From: G963674835 sp963674835
GTDB lineage: Bacteria; Planctomycetota; Planctomycetia; Pirellulales; Thermoguttaceae
Reading direction: 5' to 3'
Length of the DNA stretch: 64,000 bases
Assembly (NCBI GenBank): GCA_963674835.2
Contig: CAXXKC010000003.1
Span: 868,001 to 932,000 of the forward strand
In this document: in pieces, positions 1 through 8,275 of the stretch
Numbering within the stretch: position 1 is the first letter of the stretch
How the letters are laid out: each line of letters starts with the position of its first letter
Made by a program: the position numbers and the translations under genes
The notes under the pieces: generated by a model
Told to the model about the DNA's origin: nothing
Database searches by the model: none
Seen by the model: only the letters and a program-made list of their open reading frames with translations

Positions 1-643
1 CGACCCGCTGATCCGAACTGCTTACCGCAACCTTCGTCCGGTATCCCGGCTCCCTCGCCATCGCCTTGATCTCGATCACCCCATCCCCGATCTCGGGAAT
101 CTCCTGCTCGAACAGCCGCTCCACCAACTGCGGCCGGGTTCGACTCAGGATGATCTTCACCTTGGCTCCCTGCTTGCGAACGTCGCACACCGTCGCTCGC
201 ACCCGCTCGTTCGTATGGTGCGTCTCGCCCGGGATCTGCTCGCTCCGAGGCAAGATCGCCTCCGCATTGGGCAGGCTGATCGTCGCTGTGCCCCCGTCGT
301 ACCGCTGAACCACGCCCGTCACTAGTTGATCCTTCAGCTCCATGTACTCATCGAACAGAGCATCGCGTTCCGCCTCGCGGATCTTCTGGATCATCACCTG
401 CTTGGCCGTTTGGGCTCCGATCCGTTCCGCCATCTCGGTCGGATCCAACGGCACACCGTTATGGCTCCCCGAAATCGAACCGTCCTGCCGGTCGATCTCG
501 ACGACAATCTCCTCGTCTTCGCCGAAGTGCTTCTTCGCTGCCGATACCAATGCTGCTTCGATACCCTCGAAGACGATCTCCTTGTCGATGTTCTTGTCGC
601 GGTGGATCGCGTCAACGATCCGCAGCAGTTCGCTGGGGTTCAT
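1..643 (-). CDS. nusA: Transcription termination/antitermination protein NusA (N-terminal part)
   Basis: NusA binds RNA polymerase and nascent RNA and controls pausing, termination and antitermination. Only the first 214 residues lie in the window; the gene runs off the left edge. The reverse strand reads [20 protein letters not shown], a typical NusA N-terminal polymerase-binding domain (about residues 1-105), then an S1 domain (about 110-170, with [16 protein letters not shown]), then the entry to the first KH domain. The ATG is preceded by GGGGAAAG about 9 nt upstream. rimP, often directly upstream of nusA, is not present: the gene upstream is a ketosynthase homologue 500 bp away. A strong promoter-like pair lies at 844-872, so nusA probably heads its own transcript. 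Confidence 0.93.
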   Translation of the reverse strand, partial: MNPSELLRIVDAIHRDKNIDKEIVFEGIEAALVSAAKKHFGEDEEIVVEIDRQDGSISGSHNGVPLDPTEMAERIGAQTAKQVMIQKIREAERDALFDEYMELKDQLVTGVVQRYDGGTATISLPNAEAILPRSEQIPGETHHTNERVRATVCDVRKQGAKVKIILSRTRPQLVERLFEQEIPEIGDGVIEIKAMAREPGYRTKVAVSSSDQRV

Positions 644-843
644 CGAGTTTTCACTTTCCCCCGCTTGGGGACGTTAGTCGTCCGTTAACTGTGGCCCTCT
701 ACAACGTTCAACCGTTGCCGCCAGACCACCCCCGGGTAAATGGCAATACGCCCCCACTGCCGACCCCGCTCCCGTTACTCACAGGTGCAGAGTAGCCGCA
801 AATCACGGCAACAGCGTAACTTAGTGGGTTACGTAATCTGGTA

Positions 844-872
844 AGGATACCGGCCGAAACGCCAGGTGTCAA
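844..872 (-). promoter_or_regulatory. Predicted sigma70-type promoter for nusA
   Basis: On the minus strand TTGACA (867-872) and TATCCT (844-849) are separated by exactly 17 bp. Transcription would start near 837 and give a leader of about 195 nt before nusA. Right at the predicted start there is a small inverted repeat, CGTAAC (815-820) and GTTACG (828-833) with a 7-nt loop, which could be an operator or leader hairpin. Promoter match seen directly; function inferred. Confidence 0.6.
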
Positions 873-970
873 GCCAGGCCACCCCGTCCCAGGTCGCAGA
901 TCGGCCCACAAATCCGCCTCATCCGCACGACCCAACCGCCCCCAAAGGCGCACCTCGTGCCAACATCCCG

Positions 971-1035
971 CGTAGATCGCCCCAGAACCGCGGCAGAACA
1001 CCGCCGCCAGCGCGAAGCTCACGTGCGAATCGCAC
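971..1035 (-). repeat. Diverged copy of the ~90-bp structured repeat (copy 1)
   Basis: Read on the minus strand it begins with the palindrome GTGCGATTCGCAC (1023-1035) and continues with a GC-rich core aligning without gaps to the better copies at 2709-2800 and 50333-50424. It is one of the most diverged members and has lost the clean outer stem. It lies in the 5' direction of nusA. Confidence 0.5.
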
Positions 1036-1140
1036 GACCCTGCGACACAGCCAACCCATAGAGGTGGCAGGCCGCCGACCCCAAGCCTCGGTCCATCTGC
1101 CACCACCGGGTGGCCGACCTAAAGGCTCCCGCTCCACGTG

Positions 1141-2460
1141 CTACCCAGCGAACCTCCGCACCAACACGGCCGCCGACTGCCCCTGCGGCGTCACACTGAG
1201 GCTCAGCAAGGTCTCCCCAACGTCCGTGTCGTGGTCCGTCACAACCCGAACCGCACAGTCCGGGTCCGGTGTGTGGTAGTTCAACACGGGAAACAGCTTT
1301 CCCTTCTGCATCGCCAACACTCCGGCAATCAGTTCCACCATGCCGCTGCCAGCCCCCAGATTGCCGAAGTAACTCTTGCACGCGATGACCGGAATCGGTT
1401 CGCTCCGCTCCCCGAAAACCTGGTTGATCGCCCACGCCTCCTCAATGTCGCTCGAACGCGTGCTCAGTCCGTGGGCATGCAGCGCACCAACCTCATCAGG
1501 CCGAATCCCCGCGTGGTTCAACAACGCCACCAGTGCGTTCTTCATCGCTTGCCCGCGGTGGGCCACCAATCGCCGGTCCGCCGCCGAACTCGATGCTCCT
1601 CCCAGCACTTCCGCGTAGATCGTCGCGCCCCGGGCTTTGGCCGAATCCAACGACTCCAGCACCAGGGCTCCCGCCCCCTCACCCAAAACCATTCCGCAGC
1701 GATTCAGATCGAACGGTCGACTCGCCTGGCTCGCATCCCCGTTTCCCGTGGCGATCTCCTCCTGCTGCATCGCGTGGACGACCTTCATCGGGTTCAGCCG
1801 CGTACCCGTCGACCCCACGAGCATGATGTCGGCCCGGCCTTCCAAAATCGTATGCCGCGCGTGCCCTACCGTCAGACCGCCCGACGCTTCCCGCAACGTC
1901 AGCGAGTTGCTTGGCCCCTGAAGGTCGTTGTAGATGGCAATGTGGCTCGCCGGCATGTTCGGCAGGTACTTCAGCAACCACAGCGGCGACATCTTCGGCA
2001 TCCCGTGCGTCGCCCAGCGCGAGAACTGGAATTGCCCCTGCTCATCCAGACACTGCCGGATCCCCTCCGTGAATTCCTCCGGCTCCGAAAGCATGTAGTC
2101 GCTGCCGAACGCAACCCCCGTCCGCAACGGGTCGAACGTGCCCGGAGTCAGTCCGGCGTGGGCCAACGCTCGCTGAGCCGCCGCCACCCCCATCTGGCAC
2201 TCACGGCACATCACCTTCAGTCCTTTGCGGATCGCCTTCTTCTGCTCCTTGTCCAGCGTGCCGAAATCGTCGATCTCGCCACGGAACTCCCTCGCTTCTG
2301 CGGCAATCGATATCGGCAACGCATCCGGTGCAACGAACGTCAACGGCCCCACTCCGCTGCGGCCTTCCCACAGCGACTCCCAGAGCGATTCGAGGGTATC
2401 ACCAAGGGGGCTGATCGCCCCCATCCCCGTGACCACAACCCGGCGAGACGAAGAAATCAT
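1141..2460 (-). CDS. Beta-ketoacyl-ACP synthase homologue lacking catalytic Cys (KS-beta/chain-length-factor-like)
   Basis: A 439-residue thiolase-fold protein of the FabF family. The frame is complete (VVVTGMGAISPLG at the N-terminus, GMVLGEGAGALVLES in the middle). Two of the three catalytic residues are missing. The position of the FabF nucleophile cysteine is Glu191 (LREASGG), the first histidine is kept (His330, HAHGLST), and the second is Asn367 (CKSYFGN). It should not condense acyl chains by itself. Chain length factors and decarboxylating KSQ domains also lack the cysteine, so a non-elongating partner, a decarboxylase or a structural role are the options. An intact FabF lies 1.8 kb upstream on the same strand. 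The ATG at 2460 is preferred over a TTG one codon earlier; the ribosome site is weak. Confidence 0.85.
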   Translation of the reverse strand: MISSSRRVVVTGMGAISPLGDTLESLWESLWEGRSGVGPLTFVAPDALPISIAAEAREFRGEIDDFGTLDKEQKKAIRKGLKVMCRECQMGVAAAQRALAHAGLTPGTFDPLRTGVAFGSDYMLSEPEEFTEGIRQCLDEQGQFQFSRWATHGMPKMSPLWLLKYLPNMPASHIAIYNDLQGPSNSLTLREASGGLTVGHARHTILEGRADIMLVGSTGTRLNPMKVVHAMQQEEIATGNGDASQASRPFDLNRCGMVLGEGAGALVLESLDSAKARGATIYAEVLGGASSSAADRRLVAHRGQAMKNALVALLNHAGIRPDEVGALHAHGLSTRSSDIEEAWAINQVFGERSEPIPVIACKSYFGNLGAGSGMVELIAGVLAMQKGKLFPVLNYHTPDPDCAVRVVTDHDTDVGETLLSLSVTPQGQSAAVLVRRFAG

Positions 2461-2517
2461 CAAACTACCGTCGATGCCATTACACTTTGCTCATTTTGCC
2501 GCCACCAAAGACGCCCC

Positions 2518-2546
2518 ATTCTAATGCCATCGCCCGAACCCGTCGA
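2518..2546 (-). promoter_or_regulatory. Candidate promoter for the ketosynthase homologue
   Basis: Minus-strand TCGACG (2541-2546), 17-bp spacer, TAGAAT (2518-2523). The -10 matches 5 of 6 consensus bases and the -35 4 of 6. It would give a leader of about 50 nt. Confidence 0.38.
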
Positions 2547-2708
2547 GACGCCTCCCCGCATCAGACCCCACAGCACTCGCCCCAGCCGTTCTCCCCAAAC
2601 GACGGGCACGGCTCGCCGGCCGACAGTCCCGCGTCACGACACAAGATCGAGCGCACAGCACCGCTCGCATGAGATGAAACGAAACCTACACAGAATAGGT
2701 GGTCATTT

Positions 2709-2800
2709 CGAGCGCATTCGGTGTGACTGTAGCGTGTATTTCGCCTTCGAAACCGCAGAAATACGCCGCCGCGAACGCTACAGTCAAGTGCGACACGCAC
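2709..2800 (-). repeat. Structured ~90-bp repeat (copy 2)
   Basis: Minus-strand reading: palindrome GTGCG-TGT-CGCAC, then an imperfect long hairpin closed by CTGTAGCGT/ACGCTACAG with a perfect inner pair GTATTTC/GAAATAC around TTTCGAA, then a tail ending GAATGCGCTCG. It lies about 70 bp after the stop of the secretin-like gene and about 250 bp before the ketosynthase homologue. Confidence 0.8.
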
Positions 2801-2872
2801 TCGTAGCCCGCACCGACCTTCCTCAGACGACCGGTGCGCAGAGCGAGGCAAGAATGACCCCCGGTCCGGCGA

Positions 2873-4114
2873 TCAATAACGCCCCTGATAGCTGGTCGCC
2901 TCCGCAGCCTGAGCGGCCGCCGGCGCCGTCGATCCTGCCCCAGTTTGCCCTTTGCTCTCGATGAACACCAGCATCTCCGCTCGCGCCGGCCCCGACGAAA
3001 GCGTCAGCGGCAAGCCCGGAACCAGCGACTTGTTATCGGTTGGAACCGGCGGAGCCCGCATGCCCGTCGCGATCAGCAGCACCTTGCCCACCGGCCAGCG
3101 GAACCGCTCGTGAAACCGGAAATGCGCCGTCTGCGGCACCTCGACCTGCGTCCGTTGCCGCGGCGCCACCGTCGTCGGCACCTCGAGCACGACCGGAATC
3201 AGCTTCTCCACCTGGTCGATGCTGCATTTCACCGCCGCATCGATCGATTGGCCGTCGGCCGAAAGCAACGGGTTGAACTCCAGCGAGAAACCCTCGTCCA
3301 AGTAACCCGCCTGCGGCTCGAACCCAGGCCACGCATCCGGACGAAGCACCACGTCCCGCGTGTAATTTCGAGCTCGCGACGCCGAAACCACTGTCGACTG
3401 CCCGTTGTTCACCACCAATTGCGGAGAACTGTGCTCCCGAAAATCGCTTCGCCGCCGCAGATCGCCCAGCAATGCCGCCGCGGCGTCCTTTTCGATCACC
3501 CACGCCTGGACGCCGGCCGTCTGAACCTGGACGGGCGCCAACAGCCGGTGCGCCTTCGCCCGCCAGTTCGGACTGCTCACGCTCACGACCTGCAAGCCAA
3601 ATCCTTGCGTCTCCGCCGCCCGATTCACGAACCGCCCCACAATGTTCGCCACCACCGCCTGCATCTCCGGCGTGTGGTATACCCGCAACACCCGCGAATT
3701 CGCGCTCAGCACGGCCAGCGGCTCCGAATGCCACGCCTCGTATCCGGTCTCCCGCAATATCCAATCGACGATCGCCTGCTCCGGTCGATTCGTCGACGTA
3801 ACCCGAAGCGTGTACGGGTTAATGTCGTATTCCCGCCAAAGCTGCCCCTGCCCGTTCGGAAGTGTGCCGTTGCCCGTGCTCACCTGCACCGTGGGCTGTG
3901 CCGGCGCCGCCGCAGGCGCTGCCGGGGTGGCCGGTTCGGTCGTCGTGCCCGAAACGGGGAGAATCGTGCGCCCGACGGCGTCACTCCCGCTCGGCAAAGT
4001 CGCCGGGCTGTCGCTCGTGCTCCGCCAGCCCCCTTGCGTTGAGGCAGCCTGGCCGAGCGTCGCCCCAGCCATCAACAGAACCGCAAAGATTGCCAACAGC
4101 GGTCGGACCACCAT
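2873..4114 (-). CDS. Exported secretin-like (N-domain/GspD-type) protein, hypothetical
   Basis: A 413-residue protein with an N-terminal signal peptide (about residues 1-22) and a Pro/Ala/Thr-rich linker to about residue 85. The section from about 95 to 165 resembles the small ring-forming N domains of secretins. Around residues 245-300 there are secretin-core-like phrases (VVNNGQSTVVSASRA, LEFNPLLSADGQSIDAAV). The protein is shorter than a usual secretin and no other type II secretion gene is nearby, so it may be a truncated secretin or a periplasmic protein sharing the fold. The start is well supported: AAGGAGG lies 7 nt before the ATG, and a promoter-like pair lies just upstream. Low-complexity Ala/Gly/Thr stretch at the C-terminus. 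Exact function unknown. Confidence 0.7.
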   Translation of the reverse strand: MVVRPLLAIFAVLLMAGATLGQAASTQGGWRSTSDSPATLPSGSDAVGRTILPVSGTTTEPATPAAPAAAPAQPTVQVSTGNGTLPNGQGQLWREYDINPYTLRVTSTNRPEQAIVDWILRETGYEAWHSEPLAVLSANSRVLRVYHTPEMQAVVANIVGRFVNRAAETQGFGLQVVSVSSPNWRAKAHRLLAPVQVQTAGVQAWVIEKDAAAALLGDLRRRSDFREHSSPQLVVNNGQSTVVSASRARNYTRDVVLRPDAWPGFEPQAGYLDEGFSLEFNPLLSADGQSIDAAVKCSIDQVEKLIPVVLEVPTTVAPRQRTQVEVPQTAHFRFHERFRWPVGKVLLIATGMRAPPVPTDNKSLVPGLPLTLSSGPARAEMLVFIESKGQTGAGSTAPAAAQAAEATSYQGRY

Positions 4115-4171
4115 GCTTCAGCCTCCTTGCCGAAGTCGTCGGGAGCCAAAATGCCCACCCATGAAAGCGGC

Positions 4172-4200
4172 AGTATAGGCAGGCACCCCGCACCGAGCAA
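4172..4200 (-). promoter_or_regulatory. Predicted promoter of the secretin-like gene
   Basis: Minus-strand TTGCTC (4195-4200), 17-bp spacer, TATACT (4172-4177, 5 of 6). The predicted start near 4165 gives a short leader of about 50 nt before the ATG at 4114. The secretin-like gene can therefore be transcribed separately from the fab genes upstream. Confidence 0.6.
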
Positions 4201-4240
4201 TACCGATGCGCCAACCCAGCTCCTCACCACACCCTCAACC

Positions 4241-4273
4241 CGTAGGATGGGCCGAGCGCAGCGAGTCCCACCA
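4241..4273. repeat. GTGGGCCGAGCGCAGCGAG repeat (copy 1)
   Basis: The sequence runs CGTAGGATGGGCC, GAGCGCAGCGAG, TCCCACC. GTGGG/CCCAC-type ends can close a hairpin around GCGCAGCG. Further copies are at 17929-17962, 26963-26995 and 40642-40673 (with a fragment at 40622-40637). It follows the fabF stop by 30 bp. Confidence 0.75.
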
Positions 4274-4303
4274 GAGAATTCGCCCACCGCAACGCCACTC
4301 GCT

Positions 4304-5557
4304 CTATCGCGCTGCCCCGTTGCGCAACTGGCTGATCACCAGCGAAGCATTATGCCCGCCGAACCCGAAACTGTTCGACATCGCCACCGTCGGCTTCCGC
4401 TCTCGAGCTTGGTTCGGCGTATAGTCCAGATCGCACAGCGGATCCGGCGTGTGATAGTTGATCGTCGGCGGGATCACGCCCCGGCACAGCACCAGCACCG
4501 TAATCACCAACTCCACCCCGCCGCTGGCACCCAACAAATGCCCCAGTTGGCTCTTCGTGCTCGAGATACTGACCTCCCGAGCGTGCTCGCCGAAGACACT
4601 CTTGATGGCGTTCGTTTCCGCCTGATCGCCCAGCATCGTGCTCGTGCCGTGCGCGTTGATATACCCAATATCCGAGCCATCGACCTTCGCATTGGCCAGC
4701 GCCAACCGCATGGCCATCGCCGCACCGGTCCCTTCCTTATCAGGCTGGGTAATGTGGCTGCCGTCCGCGCTCACGCCGCAACCGATCAACTCCGCGTAGA
4801 TCCTTGCACCGCGCGCCTTGGCATGCTCCAACTCCTCCAGCACGACAATACCGGCCCCCTCGCTCAACACGAAGCCGTCACGCTCCATGTCGAACGGGCG
4901 GCTCGCTCCCGACGGGTCGTCGTTGCGCTCCGAAAGTGCCCGCATCGCGCAAAACGCGCTCATGCCCATCGGCGTCACGGCCGCTTCGGCTCCGCCGGTG
5001 ATCATGATGTCCGCGTCGTCGTACTGAATCGTCCGAAACGCATCGCCGATGGCGTTCGACGCACTGGCACACGCCGTAGCCACCGCCGCATTCGGCCCCC
5101 GCAAACCGTACTGGATCGAAACCTGCCCGCTGGCAGCGTTCGGCATCAGCTTCGGAATCGTAAATGCCGAGACCTTGTCGGGCCCCTTTTCCAGCAATCG
5201 CGTGTGCTGCACCTCAATCTCTTGCAGCCCACCGATACCCGACCCGATCATCACCCCGCAACGCGACGGCGTTTCCTTGTCAAACTCCAATCCCGCGTCC
5301 TGAACCGCATGGATCGAAGCAACCAGGGCAAACTGGGTAAAACGGTCAAGCTTCTTCACTTCCCGTGCGTCAACGTAGCCGTTGACGGTCCAGTCGGGAA
5401 TCTCCCCACCAAAATGGGAGCGGAGGTGCGACGCATCGAACCGTTCGATCGTGCGAACGCCACTTTCCCCGTTGCACAGCCGCGTCCACAGACCATCGAC
5501 CTGGCAACCAAGCGACGTGACCGCACCGAGCCCAGTAATAGCAACACGGCGTTTCAT
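4304..5557 (-). CDS. fabF: 3-oxoacyl-[acyl-carrier-protein] synthase II
   Basis: The elongating condensing enzyme of type II fatty acid synthesis; it joins malonyl-ACP to acyl-ACP in the cytoplasm. All catalytic residues are present at the positions used for E. coli FabF: Cys163 (TACASAS), His303 (NAHGTST) and His340 (STKSQLGH). The length of 417 residues is normal. It begins 5 nt after the acpP stop, so acpP and fabF are translationally close. The ribosome site is the AAGGA inside the acpP 3' end, about 13 nt before the ATG. This intact copy contrasts with the cysteine-less homologue at 1141-2460. Confidence 0.97.
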   Translation of the reverse strand: MKRRVAITGLGAVTSLGCQVDGLWTRLCNGESGVRTIERFDASHLRSHFGGEIPDWTVNGYVDAREVKKLDRFTQFALVASIHAVQDAGLEFDKETPSRCGVMIGSGIGGLQEIEVQHTRLLEKGPDKVSAFTIPKLMPNAASGQVSIQYGLRGPNAAVATACASASNAIGDAFRTIQYDDADIMITGGAEAAVTPMGMSAFCAMRALSERNDDPSGASRPFDMERDGFVLSEGAGIVVLEELEHAKARGARIYAELIGCGVSADGSHITQPDKEGTGAAMAMRLALANAKVDGSDIGYINAHGTSTMLGDQAETNAIKSVFGEHAREVSISSTKSQLGHLLGASGGVELVITVLVLCRGVIPPTINYHTPDPLCDLDYTPNQARERKPTVAMSNSFGFGGHNASLVISQLRNGAAR

Positions 5558-5562
5558 AGAAG

Positions 5563-5811
5563 CTAGTCGGATTCCTTGCCGACGGCCTGCTCGATATGGT
5601 CGATCGCCTGTCCCACCGTCTGGATCTTCTCCGCGGCATCGTCCGGGATATTGATGTCGAACTCTTCCTCGAGTTCCATCACCAACTCAACCGTGTCGAG
5701 CGAATCGGCGCCGAGATCGTTCACAAACGACGTTTCTCGGTTGATCTGGTCCTTGCTGACGCCCAACTGCTCAGCCACGATATCAATCACGCGTTCTTCA
5801 ACTGAGGCCAC
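5563..5811 (-). CDS. acpP: Acyl carrier protein
   Basis: Small acidic carrier of growing acyl chains. It has 82 residues, with the phosphopantetheine attachment serine at Ser37 in [12 protein letters not shown]. The start is taken as GTG at 5811: the product then begins MASVEERV, as in typical ACPs, and AGGAGG lies 9 nt upstream. A longer in-frame ATG 18 nt upstream (MVARRTVKV) would put the ribosome site inside the coding region. It lies between fabG and fabF, the usual order, and stops 5 nt before fabF. Confidence 0.96.
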   Translation of the reverse strand: MASVEERVIDIVAEQLGVSKDQINRETSFVNDLGADSLDTVELVMELEEEFDINIPDDAAEKIQTVGQAIDHIEQAVGKESD

Positions 5812-6105
5812 CTTCACGGTCCTCCTCGCAACCATACTTCTAGGGGAGTTAAAGGGTCTTTTCCAATCCAACCTCGTACGGATACTGTCACTCCCGAAAG
5901 GATGCAAACCCTGGCGCTTTGCCCCGTTTGTACCAATCGAACAAGATATAGCGACTTTTCGCACCCGTGTCTATATCGCAATCATGCCAAAAACAGCGAC
6001 TCCTCGCTCCGCAAGCTCGATACGGACCTCCTCGTCCGACAGCCGCCTACCGGCTCCAGCGGGATACCTCGCACCGTCCGCCTGACTGACGGCTCTTGCC
6101 TTCCG

Positions 6106-6876
6106 CTAGGCCGTCAAGCCGCCGTCCACCGTCAGCACCTGCCCGGTGATGAAACTCGCCGCGTCGCTGGCCAAAAAGAGCACCGCCTCGGCGATGTCTT
6201 GCACTTCGCCAAGACGCCCCAAAGGTATCCGATTCTGCACCTCTTCTCGAACCTCGTCGCCCATGGCCGCCGTCATCTCGGTCGCAATGAACCCGGGTGC
6301 CACCGCATTGACCGTAATGTTACGCCCCGCCAGCTCCCGGGCAACCGTCCGAGTCAATCCGACGACACCCGCCTTCGATGCCGAGTAGTTGGCCTGCCCC
6401 GGATTGCCGATCTGCCCCGAAATGCTCGCCATGTTCACAATCCGGCCGTAATGCCCCTTCATCATCGGCCGCGCGGCCGCCCGAGTGAACAAAAACGTCC
6501 CGCGAAGGTTGATCCCGATCACCGAGTCCCATTGGTCGTCCTTCATCCGCATCACAAGCGTGTCCCGAGTGATGCCGGCATTGTTGACCAGGATCTGCAG
6601 TCCGCCCCATTTGCCGACCACCTCTTCCACCACGGCGTTCACACGCTCGCTGTTCGTCACATCGCACACCAGTGGTTCCGCCTCGGTGCCCAGCTGCCGA
6701 ACCGCCTCGGCCGATTCGCCCAGCAACTGCTCGTTCACGTCCACCATCGCGATCCGCGCGCCCGCCGCGGCCAACGTCTTGCACACGCACAGCCCGATGC
6801 CCCGCGCCGCGCCGGTGACTATCGCCACCCGACCACTCAGGTCGGTCGAAATCCGGTTCTTGCTCTTCTGATCCAT
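6106..6876 (-). CDS. fabG: 3-oxoacyl-[acyl-carrier-protein] reductase
   Basis: NADPH-dependent short-chain dehydrogenase that reduces 3-oxoacyl-ACP. It has 256 residues with the cofactor motif TGAARGIG (21-28), NNAG (98-101) and the catalytic triad Ser151, Tyr164, Lys168 (YSASK). Its ATG shares one base with the fabD TGA (TGATG), a sign of translational coupling. The 294-bp gap to acpP downstream holds no gene. Its place between fabD and acpP supports FabG over other SDR enzymes. Confidence 0.96.
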   Translation of the reverse strand: MDQKSKNRISTDLSGRVAIVTGAARGIGLCVCKTLAAAGARIAMVDVNEQLLGESAEAVRQLGTEAEPLVCDVTNSERVNAVVEEVVGKWGGLQILVNNAGITRDTLVMRMKDDQWDSVIGINLRGTFLFTRAAARPMMKGHYGRIVNMASISGQIGNPGQANYSASKAGVVGLTRTVARELAGRNITVNAVAPGFIATEMTAAMGDEVREEVQNRIPLGRLGEVQDIAEAVLFLASDAASFITGQVLTVDGGLTA

Positions 6877-7784
6877 CAGACCTCTACACTTTCGCAGGAA
6901 ACGCTCCGGTCGATCCGGCGAAGCAGTCCTCGCAGGACGCGCCCCGGGCCGACCTCGTAAAACTGGGTGAATCCTTGCTGAATCAGGTACCGCATCGAGT
7001 CTTCCCAGCGGACCGGCTGCAACACTTGCTTGATCAGCACTTGGCGAATCTCGTCCACGTCGTCGTGCGGCCGAGCGTCCACGTTCGATACCACCGGCAT
7101 GCGTGGCTTCTGCATCCTAACGTGCGACAAAGCCTCCGCCAGCCGTTCGTCAGCCGGACGCATGATCTCCGTATGAAACGCCCCCGCCACCGCCAGCGGA
7201 ACCGCCTTCATGGCCCCTTTCTTGCGCGCCAGCTCCGCAAACCGCTCGCACGCCTCGTTCGACCCCGACACCACGATATTGCCCGGACAGAGCAGATTGG
7301 CCACTTCCAGCACGCCGTCTTCCCGGGCTTCGGCGCAGGCCGCTTCAATCTCCACGCGCTCCAAGCCGAGAATACTGACCATCCCGCTCGGCGTGGCGTC
7401 CGAAGCCTCTTGCATCGCCACCCCGCGCTGCTGCACCAGCGTCAGCCCGTCCTCGAACGACATCACCCCGGCAAACACCATCGCCGTGTATTCGCCCAAG
7501 CTCAAGCCGGCCGCCGCCTCGCACGACAGCACCACGTCGGGCGACTCGCTCCGCAGCGACTCCAGCGCCGCCAGGCTCGTCACAAACAGTGCCGGCTGGC
7601 TGCAAACGGTCGAGTCCAGCTGTTCGGCCGGCCCCTCAAAACACAGCTTGGCTAGATCGTAACCCAGCACCTCGGCCGCTTGGTCGTACAACCGTCGCGC
7701 AGCGGGAACCCCCTCGGCCAGACGTTTGCCCATGCCAACCGTCTGCGCACCCTGTCCAGGAAACAGAAACGCGATCCGACTCAA
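6876..7784 (-). CDS. fabD: Malonyl-CoA:ACP transacylase
   Basis: Loads malonyl groups onto ACP. It has 302 residues with the FabD signature FPGQGAQ (8-14), nucleophile Ser95 in GLSLG (usually GHSLG; the histidine is leucine here), Arg120 and catalytic His204 (GAFHTEI). The start is TTG at 7784, chosen because the family N-terminus MSRIAFLFPGQG begins there and AGGAAGG stands 6 nt upstream; the upstream ATG in that ribosome site is in another frame. It overlaps fabG by one base. The structured repeat and the rpmF 3' end lie directly upstream. Confidence 0.95.
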   Translation of the reverse strand: MSRIAFLFPGQGAQTVGMGKRLAEGVPAARRLYDQAAEVLGYDLAKLCFEGPAEQLDSTVCSQPALFVTSLAALESLRSESPDVVLSCEAAAGLSLGEYTAMVFAGVMSFEDGLTLVQQRGVAMQEASDATPSGMVSILGLERVEIEAACAEAREDGVLEVANLLCPGNIVVSGSNEACERFAELARKKGAMKAVPLAVAGAFHTEIMRPADERLAEALSHVRMQKPRMPVVSNVDARPHDDVDEIRQVLIKQVLQPVRWEDSMRYLIQQGFTQFYEVGPGRVLRGLLRRIDRSVSCESVEV

Positions 7785-7805
7785 GGGCGACCTTCCTCAT
7801 CCGCT

Positions 7806-7999
7806 AGAACGCATTCGGCATAGCTGTAGCGTGCATTTCGCTCTCGAAACCGCAGAAACACGCCGCCGCGAACGCTACAGTTATTGGCCGTCGCATAAGT
7901 AGTGACACCAGGGCGACCAACGGGAGCCCGGTATTCGTAGTGTTTTCGTGAGCCCACCAGCCTACTACTTCGGCAACCTTCAACAAGTGCGACTCGCAC
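7806..7999 (-). repeat. Structured ~90-bp repeat split by a ~100-bp insertion (copy 3)
   Basis: The core (7806-7882) and the terminal palindrome GTGCGACTCGCAC (7987-7999), which are adjacent in other copies, are separated by 104 bp. The inserted stretch has its own inverted ends AAGTAGT and ACTACTT. The palindrome end overlaps the rpmF stop codon, so the element begins exactly where rpmF ends, in the space between rpmF and fabD. Confidence 0.72.
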
Positions 8000-8178
8000 T
8001 AGGATTCCGTCTCTACAACCTGTCGGCCCATGTAGTGCCCACAGTTCGGGCAAACCACGTGGGTCGGAACCGCCGTACTGCACTGCGGACAATACTGCAG
8101 TTGACGCGGCTTCTTCGCGTCATGCGCTCGGCGCGAGCCGGTGCGGGCATTGCTGTGTTTTCGTTTCGGGACTGCCAT
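7999..8178 (-). CDS. rpmF: 50S ribosomal protein L32
   Basis: A 59-residue zinc-ribbon ribosomal protein that reads MAVPKRKHSNARTGSRR at the N-terminus and has CPQC (30-33) and CPNC (43-46), matching L32. It is too short for default gene finders. GAGGG lies 10 nt before the ATG. It sits upstream of fabD, as rpmF often precedes fatty-acid genes, but plsX and fabH, which commonly lie between them, are missing. The TAG stop is contributed by the edge of a dispersed repeat (TAGTGCGAGTCGCAC). Confidence 0.96.
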   Translation of the reverse strand: MAVPKRKHSNARTGSRRAHDAKKPRQLQYCPQCSTAVPTHVVCPNCGHYMGRQVVETES

Positions 8179-8246
8179 CCTCGTACACCCTCACTTCTGG
8201 CCGGAAGCACCCACTCAGCGTGCCTCCCATTCATGGCAAACCACAC

Positions 8247-8275
8247 ATCCTAGACTTCCCATCGGAGTGTGTCAA
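8247..8275 (-). promoter_or_regulatory. Predicted promoter of the rpmF-fab cluster
   Basis: Minus-strand TTGACA (8270-8275, perfect), 17-bp spacer, TAGGAT (8247-8252). The -35 overlaps the alaS stop codon (ATTGACA), so the promoter is tucked into the alaS 3' end. The predicted leader before rpmF is about 60 nt. Confidence 0.65.

Larger units (their letters stand above)
644..1140. other. Intergenic region between nusA and the ketosynthase homologue
   Basis: About 500 bp without a convincing gene. It holds the predicted nusA promoter and, at 971-1035, a diverged copy of the approximately 90-bp structured repeat. The open frames here are arginine- and glycine-rich shadows with no recognisable domain. 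Confidence 0.6.
2464..2872. other. Intergenic region with promoter candidate and repeat
   Basis: About 400 bp between two minus-strand genes. It contains the promoter candidate at 2518-2546 and a well-preserved copy of the structured repeat at 2709-2800. No gene is visible. Confidence 0.6.

Noticed and set aside
1138..2964. A plus-strand open frame of 608 codons
   Set aside because: Antisense to the ketosynthase homologue, arginine-rich, no motifs, and it runs through a repeat.
2873..4114. Complete type II secretion secretin
   Set aside because: Too short, lacks a clear full secretin domain, and no gsp genes are adjacent.
1141..8178. Polyketide synthase cluster
   Set aside because: Two ketosynthase homologues and an ACP are present, but the rest are standard fatty-acid genes plus rpmF and nusA. 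No tailoring genes are seen.
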